The notes below the pieces were generated by a model. The model was not told the DNA's origin. It did not search any database and was given only the letters and a program-made list of their open reading frames with translations. Below, in pieces: positions 1-7,064 of a stretch of DNA of 10,421 nucleotides. This DNA comes from Anaerolineales bacterium (lineage in GTDB: Bacteria; Chloroflexota; Anaerolineae; 4572-78; NAK82), in assembly GCA_024643945.1 (NCBI GenBank), contig JAHELX010000164.1:1-10421 (forward strand). Direction: 5' to 3'. How positions within the stretch are numbered: position 1 is the stretch's first letter; every line of letters starts with the position of its first letter. The position numbers and the translations under genes were made by a program.

Positions 1-1
1 G

Positions 2-223
2 GGCCGCTTCCAGGCATTCGTCACCCGTCCCGAAACGCGCGATAGGCTGACGCTCCAGGTCGAGCTGACCGGCGAGGCGGCCGAACAGGCAGCGCTGGCC
101 GAAGCTCTTAAGGGCGCCGTCCGGGAAACCTGCCGCCTGGGATTAGATGACGTGACGTTCGTGGAGCCGGGCGGCATCCCCGAAGATGCCCGGCCGATGG
201 TGGACGAACGGACCTGGGAGTAG
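2..223 (+). CDS. Phenylacetate-CoA ligase-like protein (PaaK family), C-terminal fragment
   Basis: Only the last 73 codons lie in the window; the gene starts upstream. The reading frame is open from base 2 to a TAG at 221-223. The fragment has the pattern of the small C-terminal domain of PaaK-type adenylate-forming ligases: a beta strand near LTLQVELTG, a helix with AEALKGAVRETCRLG, and the ending VEPGGIPEDARPMVDER, which resembles the usual VxxGxLPRxxGKAxRVxDxR ending of the family. Such enzymes activate an aryl or other carboxylic acid to its CoA thioester using ATP. The Lys expected in the G-K-A segment is replaced here (EDARPM), so a divergent member or a non-phenylacetate substrate is likely. 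The next gene starts 22 bases downstream on the same strand, so the two are probably co-transcribed. The family call rests on a short C-terminal match. Confidence 0.6.
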   Translation, partial: GRFQAFVTRPETRDRLTLQVELTGEAAEQAALAEALKGAVRETCRLGLDDVTFVEPGGIPEDARPMVDERTWE

Positions 224-245
224 GGCGGTGGGGGGAGGGAAAGCG

Positions 246-719
246 GTGAGCGACCACAAAGAGAATATCAAAGGGAAACTGGCGGCCGAGCGCCGGGTCC
301 TGCTGAGCTTCCTGGAGAGCCTGAGCGAAGGCGACTGGACGTGCCTCACCCGCAATGACCCGTGGACGGTACGCGACCTACTGGCGCACCTGGTGGGCGC
401 GGAGGTATCGCAGCAGGGGCTGATCCGCATGTGGCTGGGCGGGAACACAGCCATGCACCCCGAGTTCGACATAGACCGCTGGAACGCGGGCCAGCTCCGG
501 CGGCGCGAGGGACGGGGCGTGCCCCAGTTACTGGACGACCTGACGGCTGCCCGCCAGGAGACCTTGAACCTGCTCGCCAGCCTCTCAGAGGAGGAACTGG
601 CGATCAGGGGAGAGCATCCCTTTTGGGGGCCGGAAACCAGCATCGAGCAGGTGATGCGGGGCATCTATCGCCACGACCGGCTGCATCTGGATGACATGCG
701 CCAGGCGGTGGGAAGGTGA
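246..719 (+). CDS. DinB-superfamily (DinB / maleylpyruvate-isomerase N-terminal type) four-helix protein
   Basis: Encodes 157 residues from a GTG at 246. A purine-rich GGGGGAGGGA Shine-Dalgarno stretch lies about six bases upstream. An in-frame GTG at 228 and an ATG at 186 inside the preceding gene lack such a site. The protein looks like a DinB-type four-helix bundle: W-T-V-R-D-L-L-A-H-L-V around residues 40-50, and a C-terminal HDRLH segment. His48, His143 and His147 (HxxxH) match the metal-binding triad of the superfamily. Members bind a divalent metal and often act as thiol-dependent transferases or isomerases, but most, including this one, have no proven reaction. No signal peptide or membrane segment is seen, so it should be cytosolic. 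It follows the ligase gene by 22 bases and shares its high GC content. Confidence 0.75.
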   Translation: MSDHKENIKGKLAAERRVLLSFLESLSEGDWTCLTRNDPWTVRDLLAHLVGAEVSQQGLIRMWLGGNTAMHPEFDIDRWNAGQLRRREGRGVPQLLDDLTAARQETLNLLASLSEEELAIRGEHPFWGPETSIEQVMRGIYRHDRLHLDDMRQAVGR

Positions 720-724
720 AGATA

Positions 725-743
725 GAGGCTATTAAGTGGCCTC
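725..743. terminator. Small hairpin in the convergent gap, possible weak bidirectional terminator
   Basis: Between the DinB-like gene (ends 719) and the converging dehydrogenase gene (ends 801), GAGGC at 725-729 pairs with GCCTC at 739-743 around a nine-base loop. The flank on the + side is A/T-rich (AATACTTATAAAT), and on the - side it begins TATCTTC. There is no real run of T on either strand, so it is at best a weak terminator. Nothing else recognisable lies in 720-800. Confidence 0.25.
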
Positions 744-800
744 AATACTTATAAATGGGTCGGCGAGCAGATTGTTGATCGTGTGCTCACGCCAGGTCAC

Positions 801-1889
801 TTAGCTGATCCCTTCCTTCGCAAAACGGGATTTCTCCCAGACCTCCGGGTTAGCCAGCCAACGAGGCTTTTTGCCGCTGAAAGCACGCAGCAGATCATCT
901 ACTATCATCCGACTGTGACGTCGAGGGATGTCGATACTGGCGCCCGCCAGATGGGGACTCAAGACCACGTTATCCAGCTCGCGCAAGGGATCATCTTCAG
1001 GGATCGGTTCCTGGGGGTAAACATCCAGTGCTGCGCCGGCAATACGCCCAGCCTTCAGGGCCGCATATAAGGCGTCGTGATCCACCAGGGCAGCCCGGGC
1101 CGTATTGATCAAATAAGCCGTGGGTTTCATGGCCCGGATCAAAGCGGCGGAGAACATTCCAATTGTTTCCGGCGTTATCTTGGCGGCCATCACCACGAAG
1201 TCTGATGTGCGAGCCAGTTCCTCCAGACTTACCCGCTGGACACCGATGTCATCCAAAATGGCGGTGGGGACGTAAGGATCGAACACGACGACGCGCATGT
1301 CGAAAGCCCTGGCCCTATGAGCGACTTCTCTGCCAATTGCACCACATCCGACCAACCCCAATACCTTATCCGCAAGTTCAGGCCCTGGAAAACGGTTGAA
1401 GGGTGCTCTCGAGTCCAGACTCCATTCGGATGTAATGTCTAATTGATCCGGCGTCTTGTCCTCATACTGCACACCGGTCAGGTCAGAAGTGTAGCGGAGG
1501 AGGTAATGCACTTTGGGAATATGACGGGCGACGGCGATCATGAGGCCAATCGTATATTCAGCAACGGAAACCGCATTGCGTCCCGGGGGATAAAGGACGG
1601 GCAGTCCATGTTCTGTGGCCGCAGCGATATCCACGCTGGCTTCGGGCTCATTTCGGCAGCACGCCATCAATCGCAACCTGGGGGCCGCTGCCAGAATCTC
1701 ACGGGAAACAGTCTCGTATTCCGAGACAAGAACGTCGACATCAGCCAGTTCTCGTTTGAGTTCGTCCTCATTCAGCTTATTGCGATTCACCCCCCACCCG
1801 GCAAAGCGCACCTCCTGGAGCAGGGGCTGCAAGCGTTTTAGTTCGGCTCTGTCGAAGCGCGCCGTAATTAGCATTCGCACTGGACTCAT
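801..1889 (-). CDS. NAD-dependent D-isomer-specific 2-hydroxyacid dehydrogenase family protein
   Basis: Encodes 362 residues from ATG at 1889, with AGGAGAGGG just upstream, to TAA at 801-803. The family interconverts D-2-hydroxyacids and 2-keto acids with NAD(P)H in the cytosol. The Rossmann motif is G181-C-G183-A-I-G186. An acidic residue ends the second strand (VVVFD204), favouring NAD over NADP. The catalytic set is present: Arg265 in INTAR, Glu294 in DVYPQEP and His313 in SPHLAG. At 362 residues it is longer than the usual 310-330. The extra length is mainly a segment at about 127-170, between the first catalytic-domain part and the Rossmann domain. It begins 18 bases after the kinase stop, so the two are probably co-transcribed and translated in tandem. 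A role in oxidising or reducing a sugar-acid intermediate is inferred from context; the substrate is unknown. It is the last gene of the operon. Confidence 0.9.
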   Translation of the reverse strand: MSPVRMLITARFDRAELKRLQPLLQEVRFAGWGVNRNKLNEDELKRELADVDVLVSEYETVSREILAAAPRLRLMACCRNEPEASVDIAAATEHGLPVLYPPGRNAVSVAEYTIGLMIAVARHIPKVHYLLRYTSDLTGVQYEDKTPDQLDITSEWSLDSRAPFNRFPGPELADKVLGLVGCGAIGREVAHRARAFDMRVVVFDPYVPTAILDDIGVQRVSLEELARTSDFVVMAAKITPETIGMFSAALIRAMKPTAYLINTARAALVDHDALYAALKAGRIAGAALDVYPQEPIPEDDPLRELDNVVLSPHLAGASIDIPRRHSRMIVDDLLRAFSGKKPRWLANPEVWEKSRFAKEGIS

Positions 1890-1907
1890 TCCACCCTCTC
1901 CTATAAG

Positions 1908-3440
1908 CTATCGGAGGGCCTTGATGGCGGCTACTTTGTCAAAGTCCCCACGCAAGTTCTCATAAATACTGCGGAAAACTTGGTACAACTCCTGATACAG
2001 AGAATGATTGTCCCAGTCAGGCTCGTGGCGAGATCGGATGCGTACCATATCCCGCAGCGAGCGCCTGACATCTGGATAGAGCCCAAGACCCATCCCTACC
2101 AATACAGCATCTCCAAAAGGTGCCCCGACGGAAGTCTCAGGCAAGAGGATGGGCAAGCCCAGAATGTCGGCCTTGATTTGATTCCAGAGAGCGCTGCGGG
2201 TCCCGCCACCGACCGAACGGATCTCGGTCAGGGCGATTCCCGCTCGCTGAGCAACCTCCACGTTATGCCGGAGTGCAAAAGCTGTGCCCTCAAGGATTGC
2301 CCGAATCAGTGCCCCCCTTGGTGTTGCCAGAGATAGGCCGAAGAATACGCCTCGCGCATTCGTGTGCCATAGCGGAGATCGCTCCCCCATCATGTAGGGC
2401 AAGAAAATCACCCCGTTGCTGCCCGGTAGGACCTGAGCGGCCTGCATAGTTAAGAGGTCGTATGTATCCAATCCCAGTTGGGCGCCAGCGTTGACTTCAG
2501 TAATCCCGAATTGATCGCGGTACCAGCGCAGGCTTGCTCCAGAAGCTGCCATGGCGCCCAACAACAGGTCAATTCCTGGCACAGCGTGAGGCATCGCAAT
2601 AAATGCTGGCTCCGTCACACCACCTGCGTTGGGCATCATGAGAACTGTAGAGGTCCCGGTCATCTCTGCTGCCACACCTGGGTCAACAGCACCTGCCTCC
2701 ACGGCAGCAGCCGCACTGTCGACGGTGCCAACCATTACAGGGATACCAGGAGCCAGACCCGTCGCTTCGGCGGCATCGAAAGTGACCTCCCCCTGGATGT
2801 GGTGCCCGAGATGGGTCTGGGGGAACTGATTCGGTTCCACCCCACATGCCTCGCATAACTCCGTTGACCACTCCCCGGTTTGCCAATCACGAAGTTGCAG
2901 GAGAGCGGCATGAGCATTGTCCATGGCGTACTTATCTGTCAATCGATAGCTGACATATCCATTTGCCTGGACAAATATATAAGTTTCGGCAAATCGGTCG
3001 GGCTCGTGAGTGCGGAACCAGAGCAATTTGGGTGCCACATAAAATGGATCGGCACGGTTACCAGTCACGCGCGCCAGCGTACTCTCACCCATCAGTTCCT
3101 TCAGTTTTGCTGCTTCGGCCACGGCCCGCCGATCCATCCAAATGAGAGCAGGCCGAACAGGTCGGCCGGCGCGATTCAGTGGGAGTAAGGTGGGAGCCTG
3201 AGAACTCACGGCTACCCCCGCCACGCGCCTGGGACCTTCGGGTACCTCGGCAAGTGCCTGGCGCGTAGCAACGCACACAGCAGACCACCAATCTTCGGGA
3301 TCCTGCTCGGCCCAGCCGGGGCGCACATAGTGTGTGTTGTACTCCGACTGACCTGTCGCAAGACAGCGCCCCTCCGGCGTGAACAAAGAGGCTTTCGCAC
3401 CTGTGGTTCCGACATCTATACCCAGGAGTATCTTGCCCAC
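1908..3440 (-). CDS. FGGY-family carbohydrate kinase (xylulokinase-like)
   Basis: Encodes 510 residues from GTG at 3440 to TAG at 1908-1910, the usual FGGY length. I chose the GTG because AGGAGGT (complement of 3449-3455) sits eight bases upstream and the protein then begins MGKILLGIDVGTTGAK. The frame stays open upstream to 3479 without a comparable site. These cytosolic enzymes transfer the ATP gamma-phosphate to a sugar, polyol or sugar acid. Visible features are the N-terminal phosphate loop with Asp9 (GIDVGTTG), a WMDRR substrate-side segment at 101-105, the likely catalytic base Asp241 in VGTVDSAAAAVEAG, the adenosine-side TGTS at 261-264, and the C-terminal signature GGGTRSALWNQIKADI at 411-426. 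Canonical xylulokinases carry Q-M-H-G where this protein has SSQAPT (79-84), so xylulose is not a safe guess. It lies between the binding-protein gene, 276 bases upstream, and the dehydrogenase gene, 18 bases downstream. Confidence 0.92.
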   Translation of the reverse strand: MGKILLGIDVGTTGAKASLFTPEGRCLATGQSEYNTHYVRPGWAEQDPEDWWSAVCVATRQALAEVPEGPRRVAGVAVSSQAPTLLPLNRAGRPVRPALIWMDRRAVAEAAKLKELMGESTLARVTGNRADPFYVAPKLLWFRTHEPDRFAETYIFVQANGYVSYRLTDKYAMDNAHAALLQLRDWQTGEWSTELCEACGVEPNQFPQTHLGHHIQGEVTFDAAEATGLAPGIPVMVGTVDSAAAAVEAGAVDPGVAAEMTGTSTVLMMPNAGGVTEPAFIAMPHAVPGIDLLLGAMAASGASLRWYRDQFGITEVNAGAQLGLDTYDLLTMQAAQVLPGSNGVIFLPYMMGERSPLWHTNARGVFFGLSLATPRGALIRAILEGTAFALRHNVEVAQRAGIALTEIRSVGGGTRSALWNQIKADILGLPILLPETSVGAPFGDAVLVGMGLGLYPDVRRSLRDMVRIRSRHEPDWDNHSLYQELYQVFRSIYENLRGDFDKVAAIKALR

Positions 3441-3448
3441 GTTGACTG

Positions 3449-3455
3449 ACCTCCT
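3449..3455 (-). promoter_or_regulatory. Shine-Dalgarno sequence fixing the kinase GTG start
   Basis: The complement reads AGGAGGT, eight bases before the GTG at 3440. It is one of the strongest ribosome binding sites in the window. It selects the GTG over the more upstream open-frame codons that would add an unconserved 13-residue tail. Confidence 0.8.
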
Positions 3456-3578
3456 GATCCTGGCGGACGGGATAAGCAACCGTCACGACCACAGAAATTC
3501 CAGTTCTGATGGTTCGTGCACCTGGTTTGCCTGGCTACCTCGGCCGCGCCTCCTCAGATAGGTGGATGGTCTACAGAA

Positions 3579-3610
3579 TGCTGGCCGGGCCTATCAAGGC
3601 CCGACCAGCA
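3579..3610 (-). terminator. Strong 13-bp hairpin downstream of the binding-protein gene (attenuating terminator or mRNA stabiliser)
   Basis: On the + strand, 3579-3591 (TGCTGGCCGGGCC) and 3598-3610 (GGCCCGACCAGCA) form inverted arms around a six-base loop. The one imperfect position is C-A when read on the + strand but U-G in the - strand transcript. The stem is therefore fully paired only in the direction the operon is read. It begins about 107 bases after the binding-protein stop. The downstream - strand sequence starts TTCTGTAG, a poor U-tract. Partial termination or 3'-end protection of the upstream transcript is more likely than complete termination. Such hairpins after binding-protein genes are known to raise binding-protein levels relative to other operon members. 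Confidence 0.65.
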
Positions 3611-3716
3611 CTGGTGTTACTTATAGCTTCATAGGAAATCTATGGTGCCATCCAGGCCAGGGACATAGAGAGCTTTGCCGGTTGCTTTGACACCTACTCA
3701 CCCTACGCTTCGTATT

Positions 3717-5141
3717 CTATTGCGTCTTGTTTACATCATCCAGAATCTTTTGTGCTTCGACAGCCGCATCATCTAGCGCCTGCTTCGGCGTTGTTTGTCC
3801 TGCCAACGCCTTCTGGATCTCGGCCATCAGGACCTGGTTGATCTCCGTGAGGCCAGGGAAGCTTTCTGGCTGGCAGGTTCCTTCGAAGAGGGTCCCGTCC
3901 TGGTATGAAGCGTAGACACCCGGCATAAGTTCCTTCGCCTTGTCTGAGGTCAGCCCGGAGATGGCGATGGGCAAACGCGCTCGTACATCGGTGATCCAGC
4001 GGTTAAGCGCTTCATCGCGGGTTAGCCACTTGACGAACTCCCAGGCTTCTTCGGGATGTTCGCCGGTGCTGGCGACAGCGGGCACCGCAAAGCTGGTAAT
4101 CTCCGAGCGGCACGGTTGATTCGACCCGACGACCATATCGGGATCGGCGGCTGGAAACGAGGTAAGTCGATACTCAAAGTTCCCGGTGAAACCCAGGTCT
4201 TCAGCCAGGCCCGGTGTCCAGGTTGCACCGCGATACATGGCAACCTGGCCGGCGAAGAACAGGCGAGAGTTGTCCATGTAGATGAGATCCAGCAGGTTCT
4301 TGGGCGTGACCCCCGCATCCACCAATGAGACCATATACTCCAATGCCTTGACGCCCGCCTCATCATTAAAGACAATCGTCTTGCCGTCCTCACTGACCAT
4401 GCGTCCGCCCATGGCCGGGAGGTAGAACCGGATGAACTCGTTGGGCGCGGACTGGGCCTTCCCTTCGAAGGCGAAGCCGGCTACATCATCAGTTGTCAAC
4501 TTCTTGGCAGCCTCGAGCAGTTCAGAATACATCTTGGGAGGCTTATCGGGGTCCAGACCGGCTTTCTTGAACATGTCTACATTGAAGGCCAGCATACTCA
4601 GGTCAACCCCGTAAGGAATGCCATAGAGAGGCCCCGTGCCGTTTGGCCGGCCGGTGGCCAGGGCTTCGGGCGGAATCCGCTGGGCAATCTCCTTCACATC
4701 TTCGGGGAAGGTCTTCTCCAAATCCACATACATGCCCATGGGACCGAATTCACCAATCCCCGGGCTGGGATAGGCAATGACGTCTGCCAAGGCTTTGGCC
4801 TCCCAGGATGTGATCATCTTTTGGGACGCACCCTCCCAGGGCACCTCCACAAACTCCACCTGGATATCAGGATGGCTGGCATTCCACTTCTCTGTCTCGT
4901 CCCTCGCCACTTCAATCTCGGTCAGAAGACCTCCGACATGCCAATAAGTCAGCTTGACGGGTTCCTTAGGCACGGGCGTGGCGGTCGGCTCGGCCGCCGG
5001 TGCGGCAGTTGGTGCACTGGTTGGTGCCGCCGGTGCGGCAGTTGGTGCACTGGTTGGCGCCGCCGGTGTGCTTGCCGGGCCTCCACAAGCGGCAACCATT
5101 AGGGCCACAACCAGAAGTAAAGACCAGATTCTGAACTTCAT
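3717..5141 (-). CDS. CUT1-type ABC transporter sugar-binding lipoprotein (extracellular solute-binding protein family 1)
   Basis: Encodes 474 residues from ATG at 5141, with AGGAGG six bases upstream, to TAG at 3717-3719. The N-terminus is a lipoprotein signal: MKFR, then a hydrophobic stretch, then the lipobox V-A-A-C with the lipidated Cys at 19. Residues 20-60 form an Ala/Pro/Thr/Ser linker with an 11-residue repeat, a tether I associate with Chloroflexota binding proteins. The mature domain begins KLTYWHVGG and continues with WNASHPDIQVEFVEVPWEG, typical of the MalE-like family that captures oligosaccharides for ABC import. Other family-like parts are YGIPYGVDLSMLAFNVDMFKKAG and the C-terminal EEAWEFVKWLTRDEA. 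The permeases are encoded just upstream in transcription order. The frame is open to a GTG at 5237, but that start has no properly spaced site and would bury the signal peptide. The ligand is not predictable from sequence. Confidence 0.93.
   Translation of the reverse strand: MKFRIWSLLLVVALMVAACGGPASTPAAPTSAPTAAPAAPTSAPTAAPAAEPTATPVPKEPVKLTYWHVGGLLTEIEVARDETEKWNASHPDIQVEFVEVPWEGASQKMITSWEAKALADVIAYPSPGIGEFGPMGMYVDLEKTFPEDVKEIAQRIPPEALATGRPNGTGPLYGIPYGVDLSMLAFNVDMFKKAGLDPDKPPKMYSELLEAAKKLTTDDVAGFAFEGKAQSAPNEFIRFYLPAMGGRMVSEDGKTIVFNDEAGVKALEYMVSLVDAGVTPKNLLDLIYMDNSRLFFAGQVAMYRGATWTPGLAEDLGFTGNFEYRLTSFPAADPDMVVGSNQPCRSEITSFAVPAVASTGEHPEEAWEFVKWLTRDEALNRWITDVRARLPIAISGLTSDKAKELMPGVYASYQDGTLFEGTCQPESFPGLTEINQVLMAEIQKALAGQTTPKQALDDAAVEAQKILDDVNKTQ
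4993..5068 (-). repeat. 33-bp in-frame tandem repeat encoding the lipoprotein linker
   Basis: Two full 33-base units lie at 4993-5025 and 5026-5058. They differ only at the last base (T/C). A third, partial copy starts at 5059 (GCCGCCGGTG). The unit is 11 codons long, so copy-number change keeps the frame and would only lengthen or shorten the Ala/Pro/Thr tether between the lipid anchor and the sugar-binding domain. Confidence 0.9.
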
Positions 5142-5275
5142 AGGATTCCTCCTCTTCGCTTTTTGACGCTGAATTGGCAATTGGGTGGAGCGTACTTCTG
5201 AGAAAGCACCTGATACCAATAGTCGAGATGCTATCACCTCCTTCCTATTCTCGTTCTCGCAGCTTTGGCGGACAC
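5142..5275 (-). other. Leader region between permease 2 and binding-protein gene
   Basis: This 134-base gap contains the Shine-Dalgarno site of the binding-protein gene next to 5142-5155 and an unusually long anti-Shine-Dalgarno match at 5233-5243. I saw no clear promoter boxes. The frame of the binding-protein gene runs open back to 5237, but nothing supports translation of that part. Confidence 0.4.
5233..5243 (-). promoter_or_regulatory. Eleven-base anti-Shine-Dalgarno complement without a correctly placed start
   Basis: The - strand reads AAGGAGGTGAT, a perfect complement of the conserved 16S rRNA 3' tail over eleven bases. It lies about 92 bases before the ATG of the binding-protein gene. 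The GTG embedded in it has no spacing from the GGAGG, and the next in-frame candidate (TTG) is about 17 bases away. It may be a ribosome standby site, the relic of an earlier start, or chance. Confidence 0.4.
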
Positions 5276-6109
5276 TTAGCCTTTCACTGCACCGGCCATT
5301 AAGCCCGAAATCAGGTATCTGCCGGTGAGAACATACATTACCAGCACCGGCAGGCTGGCAACAATGGAGCCAGCTCCCATACGATTGTAGTAGGTCGAAT
5401 ACTCTGTCATGAATCGAGCCAATCCTACCGAGATGGTATAATGACTGGTGGTGTTCATTAACACCAGTGCGTACACGAATTCATTCCAACTAACGAGAAA
5501 GGTAAACATCCCCACAGCAGCCAGCCCCGGAGCGACCAGGGGAAAAGCTATACGGATAAAGAGCTGGTTGCGATTACAGCCGTCGATGAGAGCTGCATCT
5601 TCTATCTCCCGAGGAATGCTCTTGAAGTAACCATAGAGCATCCAGGTAGAAAGCGGCAGTGCAATGGACGCATAGATAATGACAAGTCCCAAGAGATTGT
5701 CGCGTAACCCCAGTTTGCGCAAGAGGTCAAAGGTGGGAATAACCAACGACGAACCTGGCATCATCTGGGCTGCCAGCACGACCATGAACAGAATGCCGCT
5801 CAGGGGAAACTGCAGGCGGGCGAAAGAGTAGGCCGCCAGCGACGCACAGAACATCGCCAGGAGGGTAGCCGGAATGGCAACGATAAAGCTATTCAGCAAG
5901 TAGCGAGCGAAAGGGACAACTTTGAAGACATCCGAGTAGTTCTCCAGGACGAAGTTCTTGGGCCAGAAGGTTGGCGGAACCGTCAAGAGCACCTCGTTCG
6001 TCGTCTTGAATGAAGAAAGCAGCATCACAACGACAGGACTCAACGACAGAACAAGGGCGACAATGATCATGACCACACGCAGCGTTTCCAGTACAGGAGA
6101 GGAACGCAT
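5276..6109 (-). CDS. CUT1-type sugar ABC transporter permease (MalG/CarB-like)
   Basis: Encodes 277 residues from ATG at 6109 to TAA at 5276-5278, the usual MalG-like length. It is an inner-membrane subunit with about six transmembrane helices; clear ones lie near residues 10-32, 72-95, 105-125, 140-160, 195-220 and 247-268. The cytoplasmic EAA loop that docks on the ATPase is REIEDAALIDGCNRN (167-181) followed by IAFPLVAPG (187-195), matching the EAA...G...(I)xxP pattern. The start follows the preceding permease stop (6111-6113) by one base. Its GAGGAGG ribosome site lies inside the last codons of that gene, so the two are translationally coupled. An alternative upstream start at 6148 would overlap the partner by about 38 bases and adds a charged tail that is not typical. 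The sugar transported is unknown. Confidence 0.93.
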   Translation of the reverse strand: MRSSPVLETLRVVMIIVALVLSLSPVVVMLLSSFKTTNEVLLTVPPTFWPKNFVLENYSDVFKVVPFARYLLNSFIVAIPATLLAMFCASLAAYSFARLQFPLSGILFMVVLAAQMMPGSSLVIPTFDLLRKLGLRDNLLGLVIIYASIALPLSTWMLYGYFKSIPREIEDAALIDGCNRNQLFIRIAFPLVAPGLAAVGMFTFLVSWNEFVYALVLMNTTSHYTISVGLARFMTEYSTYYNRMGAGSIVASLPVLVMYVLTGRYLISGLMAGAVKG

Positions 6110-6110
6110 C

Positions 6111-7064
6111 TCACTCTTCCTCCTCGGTAAGCCGAAGCTGCCGGACATAGACGATGGCCAAACCCAAGATGGCGACGAAAAGTATTACCGATAGCGCCGA
6201 AGCGCGTCCAAGCTTGAAAAAGCGAAACGCAGTGTCGTAGATGCTCAATGATAGGACACGGCTGCTGTTAAAAGGTCCGCCACCTGTAAGAACATAGATG
6301 ATGGTGAAGGATTGCAGCGACCAAAGTGAGGCTACAATACCGGCTACGGCCAGGACATAGCGCATCATCGGCAGCGTAATGTGCCAGAAACGTTGCCACG
6401 CGGTGGCGCCATCAACCGCAGCAGATTCATACAACTCCACCGGAATCGTCTGCAGGCCAGCCAACAGCAAAATGGTCATGAATGGGTAGGTACGCCAGGC
6501 CATGACGAGCGCTGTGGTTGGCAATGCTGTCTGTTGGGAGCCTAACCACGATTGGTAAGAGCTGATTAGATGAAGGCGCAGCAGCGCTTCATTTAGGAGT
6601 CCCGTATTACCGTCCAGCAGGAACTTCCAGAAAGAGGCAACGACCACTTCAGGCAATACCCAGGGCATGAAGACCATCGCGCGCAGGATATTCTTGAAAG
6701 GCATTTCTTTGTTCAGAGTCAGTGCAAAGACCATGCCCAAGATGAGTGCCGTCGGTAAGACAATGGCTGCGTAAGTTATCGTATTGCGCACATAGAGCCA
6801 AAAGAGGGGATCCGCCAATATGTCTTTGTACTGCTCCAACCCGACAAATGGTCGCTGAGGGCGGACGAGATGCACGTCGTGCAGGCTCAATCGCCCAGCA
6901 AGAAGGACCGGATAGATGATAAACAGGCCAATGAAGAAGAAAGCGGGGATTATGTACAACACTCCGACGACCATGTCTTGTTCCTTCTGGCCGCCCCGCC
7001 AAAAGTTAAGCAGTCGCCATTGTGCCAGGGCGCTGTTTTTGCCTGAACCGGGCTCAGTTGACAC
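6111..7064 (-). CDS. CUT1-type sugar ABC transporter permease (MalF/UgpA-like)
   Basis: Encodes 317 residues from a GTG at 7064 to TGA at 6111-6113. Six transmembrane helices are apparent, the first being GVLYIIPAFFFIGLFIIYPVL (34-54), the pattern typical of the first permease of CUT1 systems. The EAA loop is PVELYESAAVDGATAWQRF (208-226) followed by HITLPMM (228-234). The TGGGPFNSS segment (260-268) is also typical of this subfamily. The start is uncertain. The GTG at 7064 has GAGG ten bases upstream and leaves a normal 30-residue cytoplasmic tail. ATG at 6974 has AAGGA seven bases upstream but leaves almost no tail before helix 1. The frame is open to 7151 without a good site. It pairs with the downstream permease and binding protein. 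No ATPase gene is present, so a shared MsmK/UgpC-like ATPase elsewhere is expected. Confidence 0.9.
   Translation of the reverse strand: MSTEPGSGKNSALAQWRLLNFWRGGQKEQDMVVGVLYIIPAFFFIGLFIIYPVLLAGRLSLHDVHLVRPQRPFVGLEQYKDILADPLFWLYVRNTITYAAIVLPTALILGMVFALTLNKEMPFKNILRAMVFMPWVLPEVVVASFWKFLLDGNTGLLNEALLRLHLISSYQSWLGSQQTALPTTALVMAWRTYPFMTILLLAGLQTIPVELYESAAVDGATAWQRFWHITLPMMRYVLAVAGIVASLWSLQSFTIIYVLTGGGPFNSSRVLSLSIYDTAFRFFKLGRASALSVILFVAILGLAIVYVRQLRLTEEEE

Larger units (their letters stand above)
3441..3716 (-). other. Non-coding gap between binding-protein and kinase genes
   Basis: This is the largest gap inside the cluster. It holds the strong hairpin at 3579-3610, a small 5-bp hairpin (CATAG 3630-3634 with CTATG 3640-3644) and the kinase Shine-Dalgarno sequence at 3449-3455. 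I found no convincing -35/-10 pair for a separate kinase promoter and no plausible small gene. The size suggests that expression of the transporter and of the two downstream enzymes is adjusted here. Confidence 0.5.

Noticed and set aside
143..664. Open frame of 173 codons on the - strand over the DinB-like gene
   Set aside because: Serine/arginine-rich shadow translation of GC-rich DNA with no domain. The opposite strand encodes a coherent metal-binding protein with a good ribosome site.
5142..5237. Upstream extension of the binding-protein gene to GTG 5237
   Set aside because: It would add 32 residues before a textbook lipoprotein signal and has no correctly spaced ribosome site, while ATG 5141 has AGGAGG six bases upstream.
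5248..5255. TTCTCGTT as a second regulator site upstream of the binding-protein gene
   Set aside because: It resembles only one arm of the 17-base palindrome. The matching arm is missing, so it is not a convincing site.
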